A stretch of DNA of 64,000 bases. It comes from Musa acuminata AAA Group. Lineage: Eukaryota; Streptophyta; Magnoliopsida; Zingiberales; Musaceae. The position numbers were made by a program, and so were the translations under genes. Numbering within the stretch: position 1 is the first letter of the stretch; each line of letters opens with the position of its first letter. The notes below the pieces were generated by a model. That model was not told the DNA's origin. It saw nothing but the letters and a program-made list of their open reading frames with translations, and searched no databases. Of the stretch, positions 33,911 through 44,513 are shown piece after piece. The stretch covers positions 18,542,501 to 18,606,500 of the forward strand of contig NC_088355.1 of NCBI RefSeq assembly GCF_036884655.1. The letters are read 5' to 3'.

Positions 33911-34515
33911 ATCTCCCCCTTTTTGATGATGACAACCACTTGATGACGGAGTTAAACTTAACTCCGGAGTTTAAACAAACTCCCCCTATCAATATGCCAT
34001 ATTGATAGAACCTTGAATTCAAACTGAATTCAAGTCATTGCAATATTCATCATGAATACTTGGCACAATACCCGTCAACATGAACATATGCATAAACTTT
34101 ATGCATCACATGTCATGTCATCAACATACTTTCATCAACATACTTCTCCCCCTTTGTCATCAACAAAAAGGAGAAGTATCACAATCAAGTGTTTGTGATA
34201 TAGATTCAACTCATTGCATGAAAAAGATAGTATCAAGTTTTATCATCATGCAAGTTTGCTAATATCAACATGAAAAATTACGATGTAAGCTTTTGATATC
34301 ATAACGCAAACATTTCAAGTGTTTATCAATTGTAGCATTTCATCACATGGTAAGATATCAATGCGTAAAATTACGATACAAGCTCTTGATATCTTAACGC
34401 ATGATGCAAACATGGCATAATGCAAGTTTGGCAATCATAGCATCAATTCATATATTTCTCACCCTTTGTTATCAACAAAACGGAGAACGATATAAGCAAA
34501 TTTTAAGCATAAGTT
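33911..34515 (-). other. Residual 3' interior of element K
   Basis: Polypurine tract at 33911-33926 and PPT-like motifs at 34143-34176 and 34456-34488. No gene; no primer site or gag remains. Confidence 0.75.
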
Positions 34516-34641
34516 TGGCACAACATGATTATCCTGCTTTAATTGTCTCATCTTGATCGAAGCATCCTGCGTCACTCAAAACGCAGATTAAATCATAAAC
34601 ATATATCAAGTGGTTTCATCATCAAAATACGAGATTCAACA
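34516..34641 (-). repeat. Truncated second LTR of element K
   Basis: The last 126 bp of the LTR only, beginning GGCACAACATGATTATCC and ending GATTCAACA. It aligns to about 33786-33910. Confidence 0.82.
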
Positions 34642-34745
34642 AGGAGAACTTCTAGACTTTACAACACTTTTGAGCTCTAAAATCACAGAGTAAGATCTAG
34701 CTTTCGGTGCTTTTGGGTTACTCTGCCATTGTTGAAAGGGTGGGG

Positions 34746-34753
34746 TATTTATA
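34746..34753 (-). promoter_or_regulatory. TATA box of element A right LTR
   Basis: TATAAATA on the minus strand; this would be the 5' LTR promoter of A. Confidence 0.6.
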
Positions 34754-35976
34754 GGCCCCAATCCAGTTTGAATTCCGAGCTCAAAACAGTTAATTCTCAT
34801 AATTCCGGGGTCTGGCGGTTGCACCGCTTGACTGGGGCAGTTGCACCACCTGGCAGAGCTTGAAGACTGAGCCTCTAGGCAGTGCCACCTCTTGCCAGAG
34901 CTCGGAGACTGAGCTCAGGTGGTGCCACTGCCTGACTAGGGCGGTTGCACCGCCCAGCCAGAGCTCGGAGACTGAGCTTAGGCGGTTCCACCTCTGTCAA
35001 AGGCAGTTGCACCACCCAGTCTCGCTCGGAGACTGAGCCCAAGCGGTGACACCGCCTGCCTGGGGCAGTTGCACCACCCAGCTCTCCTGGGAGACCCTCT
35101 CCTGGGCGGTGCCACCACCAATCCTGGCGGTGCCACCGCCTAGTAGGAAATCTGGTCCGAATGGGTTGATCCATTCGGCCCAATTTGGGTTTGTCAAGGG
35201 CCCAATTGCCCCTAGATTAAGTTAATGGGATCACCTCCTATTCCTAACTTAATCTACATGCTAACTACGATAATTCTTAAGACATTTACTACAGCTTGCT
35301 CTGGTGCGTCAATCGCTTCTTCCGGCGAACATCCGACGGAACCTTCGGTGATGCTCTGACGGACTTCTGGCAAACTCCTGGACTTACGACGATCCACTTG
35401 GCGAGTTCTAATGAGCTTCTTTTGGCAAGCTCGTGGACTTCTCAAATTTATTCCAGCAGAACCTCCGACGACCGTCCGGACTTCCGTCGAGCTCTCGAAC
35501 TCCCAACGTGATCATAGGCTTGACTCCGACGCAACTCCTGCTGCATGTCTTTCTTCCATCGTAGTTAATCCTGCACACTTAAAACAAAACTTTGATCGAG
35601 ACAATTAATCCTAAGCAATTAACCAAGTTGTCCGGCATGTCATTGGTCCCTCGATGCATCGTCCGATTCTTCGGCGCATCGTCCTCTCTTTCGGCCTATT
35701 GCCCAATCGGCCAGTTGACTCCGCAACTCCGATATCCTTGGAGCAATACCCGCTCTTCTTGGCCCGATGCCCAAGTCTACGACCCGAAGCCTTCTGTCGA
35801 TACGTCGACCGATCCACCGGCCCGACGTCCAATCTTCTGACATGTTCCTCTGGCACAACATGATTTTCCTGCTTTAATTGTCTCATCCTGATCGAAGCAT
35901 CCTGTGTCACTCAAAACGCAGATTAAGTCATAAACATATATCAAGTGATTTCATCATCAAAATATGAGATTCAACA

Positions 35977-37215
35977 TTTCTTGCATTATTACATTTTATC
36001 ACATTCAAAATATCAAGAAAATTTTGGTGATGAAATAAATATTTCATGAATACAAGTAATTGCATAAAAATCATATCAAGAAAAGATAATACCAAAAGAC
36101 ACGTTTTCTTTTGAAAAATCTCCTTTTAAATAATCAAAGGAAAATCTTAGGAGACCATGATATAGATAAAATTCATTCAATATTGTAGGAGAACAAGATA
36201 TTAATTCAAGCATATAAAATTTCTCAATTCATTATGAATCATAATAAGAATTGTGTTTCCGAAAAATCACAATTCATTTAGGAAAAATTTCCCTTTAGTG
36301 CACGATATGAAGAAATATAGCAATGATACGAATCTTGATTCCTTTGGATCGTAGATGCTAAAAAAAAACATTGAGGATAAAAGATCTCAATTTTTATAGA
36401 GTAAATCTCAAGTTATAAATCTCGAAAAATCAAGATAAAGCTCATTCAAATTCAAATCATCAAATCAAAATCATTTTCAAGATATTCATAAAAAGATGAT
36501 AAAATAGATTCATCAAACCAAGAATTTTCAAGAAAAATACTTTTATCTATTTAGTTGCTTCATATAAGCATGCCTTTATCCTTTTTGTGCCAAAAAATAT
36601 ATATATCATCAATCGTTTAAGATTGAAAAATAAGTTTCATTATAAAAACCATCAAGAACAATAAAACACAAAAAAACATCATGTATAACTTTTAAAATCT
36701 CATACATAAAATCATCAAATCATGGTATCAAAATTTTAATATTTTCATTACAACTTTATTGTATTGGTTTCATTGAACATAATTTTGAATGATTCTTATA
36801 GATAACTAAAACTTCTTTAATTTTAATTTATATGATTGACTTTATATTAGCATGCTCAAATTTTGTTCTCATGTCAAAACCATACATCATGTTTGAAAAC
36901 CAAAGACAAGGTTCATAAAAAAATCATCAAGCCGTCCATTCAAAAGTCATGCATCATCATTGAAAATCAATATGGAAATCATCAAAATATACATTCTTAC
37001 TTCTCAAGCACATACATAAGATTAATCTTACTAGGTGTACAAGCATTAGATTTATATCTAATATTTTATTGCATTAACATAGAACATGCAATTTTCATTG
37101 TCATTTTCAAGATTACGAGCATGATCATATTTTTGCATTTTCATTTTTGAACATTTAATTTTTAAAAAAATTGATTCAAAGCTAAATTATAAAAAGAAGT
37201 GCATTATGAAAAGCA
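35977..37215 (-). other. Element B interior resumes: AT-rich non-coding DNA
   Basis: 1.2 kb of very AT-rich sequence with no recognisable gene. Similar stretches flank gag in A (about 29335-29700) and H (about 62600-63490); for example AAAAGACATGATTCA-type words occur in H. It occupies the place of pol. Confidence 0.65.
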
Positions 37216-38138
37216 TTATGTAATTTCGAAGTAAATTAGGGGGATTTCGAATACCTCATCATTGAAAGTGGTTAAGGCGTAGTTTGTCACATCGCCTTTC
37301 TTGATTTTCTCCTCATCTTCAGAGGAGCTCGATTCATCCCAATTCTTGTTTCTTTTCTTGCGTTCAAAGCAAGTAGTTCCATTCTTTTTGCTTTTTAATT
37401 TTTGTTTCATTTGTAGTTTAAGTTCACTATTACTTGAGCTTATGCTCGAGTGGTCTTCAAATGTTCTATGTCCCAAATCCTTCCTGTCCTTTGGAAGGTA
37501 GTTCTCAAGTTCTTCACGTACATTGCACGTTATTTTGTAGGTCATTAGAGACCCAATAAGTTCTTCGAGAGGAAATGTTTTAAGGTCCTTGGCCTCTTGA
37601 ATGGCCGTAATTTTTGGATCTCAACTCTTTGGAAGAGATCTTAAAATTTTAGTTACTAGTTCAAAGTTAGAAAAATCTTTACCAAGAGCTTAAGTCCATT
37701 GATGACATCCGTGAAATGAGTGTACATGTCTCCGATGGACTCACTTGGTTTCATCCGGAAAAGTTCGTAAGAATACACAAGAATGTTGATTTTGGACTCT
37801 TTCACTCGGCTAGTGCCTTCATGAGTGACCTCAAGAGTTCTCCAAATATCAAAAGCTGAATCACAATTCGAAACGCGATTAAATTCATTTTTGTCAAATG
37901 CACAATATAAGGCATTCATAGCCTTTACATTTAGAGAAAACATCTTCTTCTCTAAATCATTCCAATGATTCATTAGAAGAGAAGACATTTCAAATCTATT
38001 TTCGACTATGTGCCATAAATTCAAATCCAAAGAAAGTAAGAAAACTCTCATTCGAGTTTTCCAATAAGTGTAGCCCGTCCCATTGAAAAAGGGAAGACGA
38101 ATGAGAGAATGCCCCTCTTGAAGGCCGTAAAGAGCCAT
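37216..38138 (-). pseudogene. Element B shortened gag
   Basis: ATG at 38138 (MALYGLQEGHSLIRLPFFNG), then the core KAMNALYCAFDKNEF and DMYTHFTDVINGL. A frameshift near 37690 breaks it, and the second half continues from about 37610 to 37216 with SLMTYKI, KDRKDLGHRTFEDHSS, a relic TTCFERKK in place of the zinc knuckle, SSSSEDEE and NYALTTFNDEVFEIPL, then stop. The length and ending match A, F and H. Confidence 0.87.
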
Positions 38139-38174
38139 TTCTCTTGGGTGTTAAACTAACTGAGAAATAAGGAG

Positions 38175-38188
38175 GCTCTGATACTAAT
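38175..38188 (-). other. Primer binding site of element B
   Basis: Minus strand ATTAGTATCAGAGC, one change from the initiator-Met tRNA complement. Confidence 0.8.
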
Positions 38189-39778
38189 TATTAGGATCGG
38201 AGCGGCACTAAGAGGGGGGGTGGGGTGAATTAGTACAGGGGGGGGCAGAGTTTTAACTCATTAGTTTGAAAACGATTTCGTAAATGCGTAGAGATTTTGA
38301 TTCAATAATAAATGACTTGGTGAAAGTAGCTCGAGTAATGTGAGAAGATGAAAACCGGAAGCTTGCTGCTATGTAAATAATGGTTTCAGAAAAGTAAATA
38401 CTCACACATTCAAGGGACATACCAATTTAAAGTGGTTTGGTCAAAATGACCTACATCCACTTGCAAAGCCTTCTTCAATGAGGCTCCCAACTTCTACTAG
38501 CAAATCACTTTGAAGGGGAAGGACAAATACCCCTCTTACAACCTTTTACAAGTGGTTCACACTCTTACAAATTTTTAATAAGAAAGGAGGTGAACACTTA
38601 AGCAATTGAAAACAAGATTTACTAAAGACTTTGCTAAGGCTTTATCTCGATCTCTAACTTCTCAAAGGATGTATTCTCTGCTGAGAATTGAGGGGTATTA
38701 ATAGACCTCAAGAGGATTCAAATTTGGGCTCCAAATTTTAAATTATTTTGGGTTCCCAATGTTGGCGGTGCCACTGCCTATTAGTGGCAGTGCCACCGCT
38801 TGTCAGTGTTTGACACTGATAGTGTACTGGCGGTGCCACCGCCGGACCTCTCGGGTGCTGGGTGGTGCCACCACCCAATCCGGCGATACCACCGTCCGGT
38901 CCTACGGGTCACTAGATGGGCTTCAAATCTGGTCGAAACTAGATAATATCGGGCCCAATTGGCCCATAACCAGGATATAGGATTATCCCTTAATCCTAAC
39001 CCTAATTATATGCAAACTACGCAACTGAAAACATAGTCCTAAGCAAGTTTTCAACCGGCAAACGTCGAGTCTCCTTCCGGTGAGCTTACTGACGATCTTC
39101 CGGTGGACTTCTGATACACCCATGGATTTCTTTCAGCGGACTCCCAGTAGGCTCCCGATCTTGTGGCGAGTTCAGCGAGTAGCTGAGCCTTCTCGGTGAT
39201 CTCTATGAAACTCCGACGATCTCTTTGGCGGACTTTCGAAAACTCTGACAAGTCCCCGATTTCTTCTCGGTTGGTTCCGGCAGCATCTCCGATGAATCTT
39301 CGGACTCTCGAACACCCATCAAACTTGACTCCAGTAGACTTGCTTTATGTCTTCAAGCTATCGTAGTTAATCCTACACTTGTAAAACAAAAGTTCGATCT
39401 AGACAATTACTCCTAAGCAATTAATCAAGTTGTCTGGCATGTCATTGGTTCCTCGACGCTTTGTCTGATTCTTTGGCACATCGTCATCTCTTGCGGCCTT
39501 TTGCCTAATCGGCCAGTTGACTCTGCAACTCCGATATCCTTGGCGCAATACCTGCTCTTCTTGGCCCGATGCCCGAATCCATGGCCCGAAGCCTTCTATT
39601 AATACGTCGATCGATCCACCGGCCCGACATCTAATCTTCTAACATGTTCCTCCAGTATAATATGATTTTCTTGCTTTAATTATCTCATCCTGATCGAAGC
39701 ATCCTGCGTCACTCAAAACGCAGATTAAATCATAAACACATATCAAGTGGTTTCATCATCAAAATACGAGATTCAACA
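38189..39778 (-). repeat. Element B 5' LTR
   Basis: 1,590 bp, starting TATTAGGATCGG (TG changed to TA) and ending GATTCAACA. It has a perfect GGCGGTGCCACCGCC dyad at 38829-38843, upstream of a mutated TATA box near 38693. Confidence 0.88.
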
Positions 39779-40480
39779 TTTATAACAATACGCCCCTCTA
39801 TTGGTGATGAAGGCGGTGTTCTCTTGATTGTGAGTTGCCATCCAAATTTGGTTATAGCCCGAGAATGCGTCCATGAACAAAGGAGTTCCTGGCCGGTGGT
39901 GGCGTCGACTAATTGGTCTATCCTAAGGAGCAGATAGTAGTCCTTGGGCATACCCGGTAATGAATCCGACCCTTTTAAGACGATCGACCTTATTGTTGAT
40001 TACCTTCTATCAGTCAGGAGCGAACTTCCTTGGTCTTTATCTCACTGGCCGAGCCTCGGGGTCGATGTTGAGCCGATGTTGGGCCACTTCTAGGTTGATC
40101 TCGAGCATCTCCTCGAGGGACCATGCGAACATATCGGTGTTTTTCCTCAAGAAGTCAATGAGGTAGAGCTAATCTACTTTGGGGAGTGTGGTTCCGACCT
40201 TGACGATCAGATCGAGTCGGCTCCTTTTCAGGGGTACCTCGGGGAGTCGCTCGAGAGGCTCCAGCGGCATCGGTGCTATAGGTCCTTCACGGGGGTCAGG
40301 GACTTGAGTTGGGCACGATTTCCCCAGGAGAGTAACCGTCGTGAGATAGCATCACCTTGACTCTCCCGGGTCACTTCAGGCCTCCCTGATCCCCGTCAAG
40401 GTCGAAAATTTGATGGCCCTGTGGTAGGTGGAAACCACCGCCTTTAATTTGTTGAGCATCGGTTGGCTGAGGATGATGTT
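39779..40480 (-). pseudogene. Element C reverse transcriptase N-terminal half
   Basis: Minus-strand gypsy pol: AWSLEEMLEINLEVAQHRLN, then GFITGMPKDYYLLLRIDQLV and the start of the palm (CSWTHSRAITKFGWQ, frame-shifted in places). It stops at the TTTAT target where element B entered; the RT continues at 2253. Several stops (for example near 40170 and 40005) are present. Confidence 0.85.
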
Positions 40481-40880
40481 ATAGGCCGAGGGCAGATCAA
40501 CTACCATGAAGGTGGTCATTATTATCTTCACTCTCGGCTCCTCCCCAATGGTGACAGGGAGGACATGGTCCCGAGCGGGGAGATGGAATCCCCCGTGAAT
40601 TCGGTGAGTGCTGACGCCATGGGGGTGAGGTCTCCCTCGGTCAAACCAAGCCTCTTGAAGGCGTCGAAGTAAAGGACGTCGGTAGAACTCCCGGTGTTAA
40701 CCATCACCCTTTTGACTCGGGCGTTAGCGATCTGGATGGAGATCACCAGAGCATCGTCATGATGGGATCGCTCGACTTCTCTAGCCCTGAAGGTGATTTT
40801 AGGCTTGAGCTCGGGCTGGGGACGTTTCTCAACCATGCTACGGACGTAGGCCTTCCTCGCCACAGAGCTATTGCCGCCGG
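40481..40880 (-). pseudogene. Element C protease
   Basis: Retropepsin-like domain of gypsy type: VERSHHDDALVISIQIANARV, then VNTGSSTDVLYFDAFKRLGL. The catalytic D-T/S-G appears as N-T-G, so the catalytic aspartate is lost. Preceding basic KRPQPELKPKITF matches the gag-protease linker of Tat-like elements. Confidence 0.82.
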
Positions 40881-41401
40881 CTGTAGGTCCCCCAGAGATG
40901 ACATTGATTTGTCTTTCAACGAGTCCCCTGGGGTGTGGAGTCGCTTCCCGGGGTTCCTTGAGATAGCGTCCAAGGTGACCTCTCTGGATCAGTCTCTCTA
41001 TTTGATTATGAAGGTCGTGGCAGTCCTCCGTGTCATGGCCGTAGTCTCGGTGAACCTACAATATTTGGACTGATCTTTGTGAGTGGCCCTCATGGGATGA
41101 GGCTGTTGCAAGAGACCATTTTCCCTAATTTGGAGAAAGATCTTGGTGCGAGACGTATTCAAGAGGAGAGGCGGGGGCCTCGGGAGCAGTAGCTCTTGTC
41201 GGTCGGGCCTCCGGTGGGGTGGCGTCGGGGCTGCTGAGGTCGCTCCGTAGGATTGTTCTGCCCTTGGCCTCTTACCGACCATGCACTTCCCTGCCACTAA
41301 TGCTTCGGTGATGACGTACTGGTTAGCACGCTAGAATATTTCGGAGACGGTTACTGGCAGCTTCTCAATTAGTGACCAAAAGAACCTCGAAGGCTTCAAA
41401 C
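40881..41401 (-). pseudogene. Element C gag C-terminal part
   Basis: Minus-strand reading LKPSRFFWSLIEKLPVTVSE, then NQYVITEALVAGKCMVGKRP, typical of the end of the Retrotrans_gag region in Tat-like elements, then a poorly conserved linker. Cut at 41401 by element D; the N-terminal part is at 46690-47350. Confidence 0.8.
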
Positions 41402-41783
41402 TATTAGGACTCTAGCTAGGAGAGTCCTAATTGAGAGGGACATTCATGTAAAACCTACCTAAGTTGACCCCTATTAAAGAGGTGAAGACGCCGACTAGGG
41501 TTAGGAGGTTGTTTCTTAGAGAAGAATTAGGAGTTGTAAAAGAATAGGAGTCTTGAGTATAGGTACTATTAAGAGTTGGTTAGAAGTAGGAGTCCTATTA
41601 GGAGTTAGGGTTTTAGAAGCCCTATAAATAGCCATGTATTCCTTCTCTTTTCATAAGCAATAGATAAATCTTTTCTACAGCCTTTGAGCAGCAACTTGGA
41701 GGGAGGAACCCCTATAGAGTTCCAAGGAGGTCGATCCCTTAAAGAGATCAGCCCCAAGTTTAGAATCTACAAGGGTTCTAACA
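41402..41783 (+). repeat. 5' LTR of element D
   Basis: 382 bp, TATTAG...TAACA (TG changed to TA). TATA box 41623-41630. Confidence 0.9.
41623..41630 (+). promoter_or_regulatory. TATA box of element D 5' LTR
   Basis: TATAAATA in AGCCCTATAAATAGCCATG. Confidence 0.65.
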
Positions 41784-41799
41784 CTTGGTATTAGAACAG
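41784..41799 (+). other. Primer binding site of element D
   Basis: CTTGGTATTAGAACAG, a two-change variant of the initiator-Met tRNA complement. Confidence 0.7.
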
Positions 41800-43103
41800 T
41801 GTTCTTGGCATCTCGCTGCCCTTCCACAGCCATCCATTAACCCTCCACAGCCGCCCAAAGTAATTGCTTAAAAGATCGTCGTCAAATTCCGTCGTCATCT
41901 CCACCACCGCGGATCATCCTTTGATCTCCCCGTGAATTACAATAGGTTCTGGTTTCCTATCTTACTGCTACTGCAATTTAGTTATCCTTATTCAAAAATA
42001 TAAAAAAAATTATTCCAAAATTGCTGCATAAACTTTTCGTCGTAAAGTTTTCATCTCTACGACGAAAGATACACTGCAAAATTTTAGCCGCATAACACAG
42101 ATTGTTTGATCTTGCTACTATGTTTTTTCTATCTAAATCTCTATGAAATTTTTATAATAGTTTTGACACTTCCTAACAGCAGATTTTCCTTTGGTTTTGT
42201 CAAAAAATTCTCAATATAAACCATTGATATTTTACGTCTAATCTACTATACTTGAAAATATGTATTGTAAAATTTTAGTCGCATAGCACTGTTTATTTGA
42301 TCTTGATACTACATTTTTTCTATCCAAATCTCTATGAAATTTTTATGATAGCTTTAACACTTCTAACAGTAGATTTCTCTTTGGTTTCATCAAAAAATTC
42401 TCAATAAAAACTATTGATCTTTTACGTCCAATCTTCTACACTTAAAAATCTGTGCTATAGAAAATTTCAGCCGCATATTGTTGCCTTAACCCATCTATTT
42501 ACAATCTTTTTTGAATGAAATTTCTTATACACTTTATAGATCATCTTGGCTTCCATCTAAGATTGATCTATTGAGGAATTCATCTCTAAAAATAATTTTG
42601 TGTTGCTGTAAATTTTTGTCGTAAACCGTTAAAATTTTTTGACGAGAATTCTGCTATCGCAACTTGCACCAATTTTCTTTTTGTTACTGTCAAAATTTTC
42701 TTAATTAAATTAGACATCCTTGCTGTCATATAAACTGAGATATTGCTGTCAATTCCCTCCTTAAATCTCTCAAGTTTTTGGTAGAAATTTGATTGAGACA
42801 CCACTGTTTCTTTGACGATAATTCTGCTCTTACAAGACAGCACATATTTGCAGCAACTTCCACTGATTTCTATCAAACCTTTGTTGTCATCTACCATAGA
42901 TCTAAAACTTTCATCCATAGCCCTAAAACTCTATCAAACCATACCCTCAAACTGCACCCAAAATAGCCACAAAACAAGCCTAAACCGCAGCCTACATCTA
43001 CCGATCCACCAACCCTTTCGACGATCACTTCTCTCAACCTATACATGCCTTTAACCTGACAACAAAAGAAAGATCTTAACATCACATATTTGGAGGCATA
43101 TAC
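41800..43103 (+). other. Leader of element D
   Basis: 1.3 kb without a gene, AT-rich. It contains the roughly 190-bp tandem repeat shared with E (42079-42480). Confidence 0.75.
42079..42480 (+). repeat. Tandem leader repeat of about 190 bp in element D
   Basis: Units begin AAAATTTTAGCCGCATA near 42079, 42269 and 42461 (third partial), with shared CTATGAAATTTTTATRATAG and TTTACGTC segments. It matches the E repeat at 137-560. Confidence 0.8.
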
Positions 43104-44111
43104 TATGGCATCTAAGAAGAAAATCAATGCTAAATTCGAAGCCTTTGAGGCACGAATAGAGGATAAGATTCAGACGCTCTTTACCGAACTCAGATTGGGC
43201 AGACCACTAAGCCCGAAGAAATCACATCAAGGAGAGAGCTTTGACCAATTGCACTAAGCCCAAAGAGATGACTTCCAAGAGAGGGGAGGCTTTATGACCT
43301 ACCCCAACTATCCATGCATGAGGGTGGACTTCCCTAGATGGGAAGAAGGAGACCCAATTGGTTGGATCTCGCGCATGGAACGATATTTTTGGTACCACAA
43401 AACCGCGGACGCATCTATGGTGAAAATTATAGCCATACATCTTGAAGGGGATGTCATGCAGTGGTTTGACTGGTTTGAACACACTCATAGAGTCCTCTTA
43501 TGGCGATAATTCAAAGAAAGACTGCTGATCCACTTCGGACCAACCGATTACGAGAACATTGACGGACAACTAGCAAAGATCCGACAAACCTCCACCATTC
43601 AAAGTACCAAACCAGGTTTGAAAGGTTATCTAATCAAACTCATGATTGGTCTCAAAAATAGCTATTGGAGACCTTCATTGAGGGCTTAAAGCTGGAGATC
43701 TGGGGAAAAGTTAAAGCGCGACAACCATACACGCTTATGGCAGCCATATCTTTCGCATGACATCAAGAGGAGTGATTGAACCATGAAGCTCGGAGGACTA
43801 GGGTCGCTCCTCGACCAGCAATACCAAAGCCCTCAGCCCCCCCTACTGTCGACCGAGTCCCTGCACCAATGAGGTTGACAAGAGAAGAGCTTCGGGAGCG
43901 ATATGCGAAGGGGTTGTGTTGGCACTACGTCGAGCCGTGGAGCTGTGAGCATTGTTGTAGTAAAGGGAGCCTTCTTATGATTGAACCAGTAGAAGAAGAG
44001 GTCATTGAACATCTAGAAGAGAGCCTTGAACATGAAGAAGAAGATATGGAAGAAGAACAACAACTGGCCGACGTTACGGTACCCACACTAACTGGCTACT
44101 CAAACCCGTAA
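43104..44111 (+). pseudogene. Element D gag
   Basis: It starts ATGGCATCTAAGAAG at 43104. The Retrotrans_gag region reads YPCMRVDFPRWEEGDPIGWI, RMERYFWYHKTAD and HLEGDVMQWFDWFEHTH, with a TAA at about 43507 where the frame should continue (KERLLIHFGPTDYENIDGQL). The C-terminal part (REELRERYAKGLCWHYVEPW) resembles the gag linker of chromoviruses; the zinc knuckle is degraded to C..H...C..C. Several stops are present. Confidence 0.85.
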
Positions 44112-44315
44112 ATGATGAAAGTTGGAGGCCTTCTCAAACAACAATCGATCACTATTCTCATCGACACGGGCAACACTAATAACTTCCTAAATAGTAAGGT
44201 TGCAACTCGGATAGCACTCCATATCGAAGGTTTCATCAAGTCCGATGTAAAGGTCGCCGATGGCAGAACCCTAAAGTGCGACCAAAGATGCTCGCGGGCG
44301 AAACTACTGTTGTAG
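44112..44315 (+). pseudogene. Element D protease fragment
   Basis: Retropepsin N-terminal part: GLLKQQSITILIDTGNTNNF with D-T-G intact, then LNSKVATRIAL. The rest is disrupted by a frameshift and stop. Confidence 0.82.
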
Positions 44316-44513
44316 GACCAAGAGATAATTGCATATTTCTTTCTCCTCCCTCTTGATGATCATGAGGCCATGCTTAGAATTAAATGGTTGATGACATTAG
44401 GTGATGTTTCTTGAATTTTTATGAAACTAATTATGAAATTTTATAGTAAAGAGAAACAAGTGATACTGCAAGGGAAACGTGGGGGCGACGTAACAACGAT
44501 TTGCACATAACAA

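Larger units (their letters stand above)
31308..34641 (-). mobile_element. Element K: SIRE-type remnant with most of the interior and one LTR deleted
   Basis: A complete left LTR (31308-33910), 605 bp of 3' interior, then only the last 126 bp of the other LTR (34516-34641). The target duplication AGGAG is perfect (31303-31307, 34642-34646), so both outer ends are original and the loss was internal. Both LTR parts share GATTATCCTGC where other copies here have GATTTTCC, confirming they belong together. Confidence 0.85.
7901..35976 (-). mobile_element. Element A: gag-only SIRE-type copia element, split by I, J and K
   Basis: The left LTR begins at 7901 and ends at 27492, with elements I and J inside. 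The interior is 27493-30711 (3.2 kb, gag only). The right LTR is 30712-35976 with element K inside. Without insertions the LTRs are about 1.90 and 1.93 kb. The flanks are TTTCA (7896-7900) and TTTCT (35977-35981), a target duplication with one mismatch, in the interior of element B. Orientation is minus. Confidence 0.86.
30712..35976 (-). repeat. Element A 5' LTR, interrupted by K
   Basis: The pieces 30712-31307 and 34647-35976 join across the duplicated AGGAG. TATA box 34746-34753 (minus strand). The U3 dyad array, about 34812-35145, includes a perfect GGCGGTGCCACCGCC at 35127-35141. A G-rich tract lies at 30736-30751. Confidence 0.86.
2254..39778 (-). mobile_element. Element B: gag-only SIRE-type copia element, split by a Tork fragment and element A
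   Basis: The two LTRs are 2254-6438 (with a 2.9-kb Tork fragment inside) and 38189-39778. The target duplication TTTAT is perfect (2249-2253 and 39779-39783). The interior is 6439-7900 plus about 35977-38188 and contains one gag gene but no protease, integrase or RT. Element A (7901-35976) splits it. Orientation is minus: primer site at 38175-38188, polypurine tract at 6439. Confidence 0.88.

Noticed and set aside
36863..37150. Isolated 95-codon open frame in the AT-rich filler of element B
   Set aside because: Low-complexity, no homology recognised, and not kept in the matching filler of A or H.
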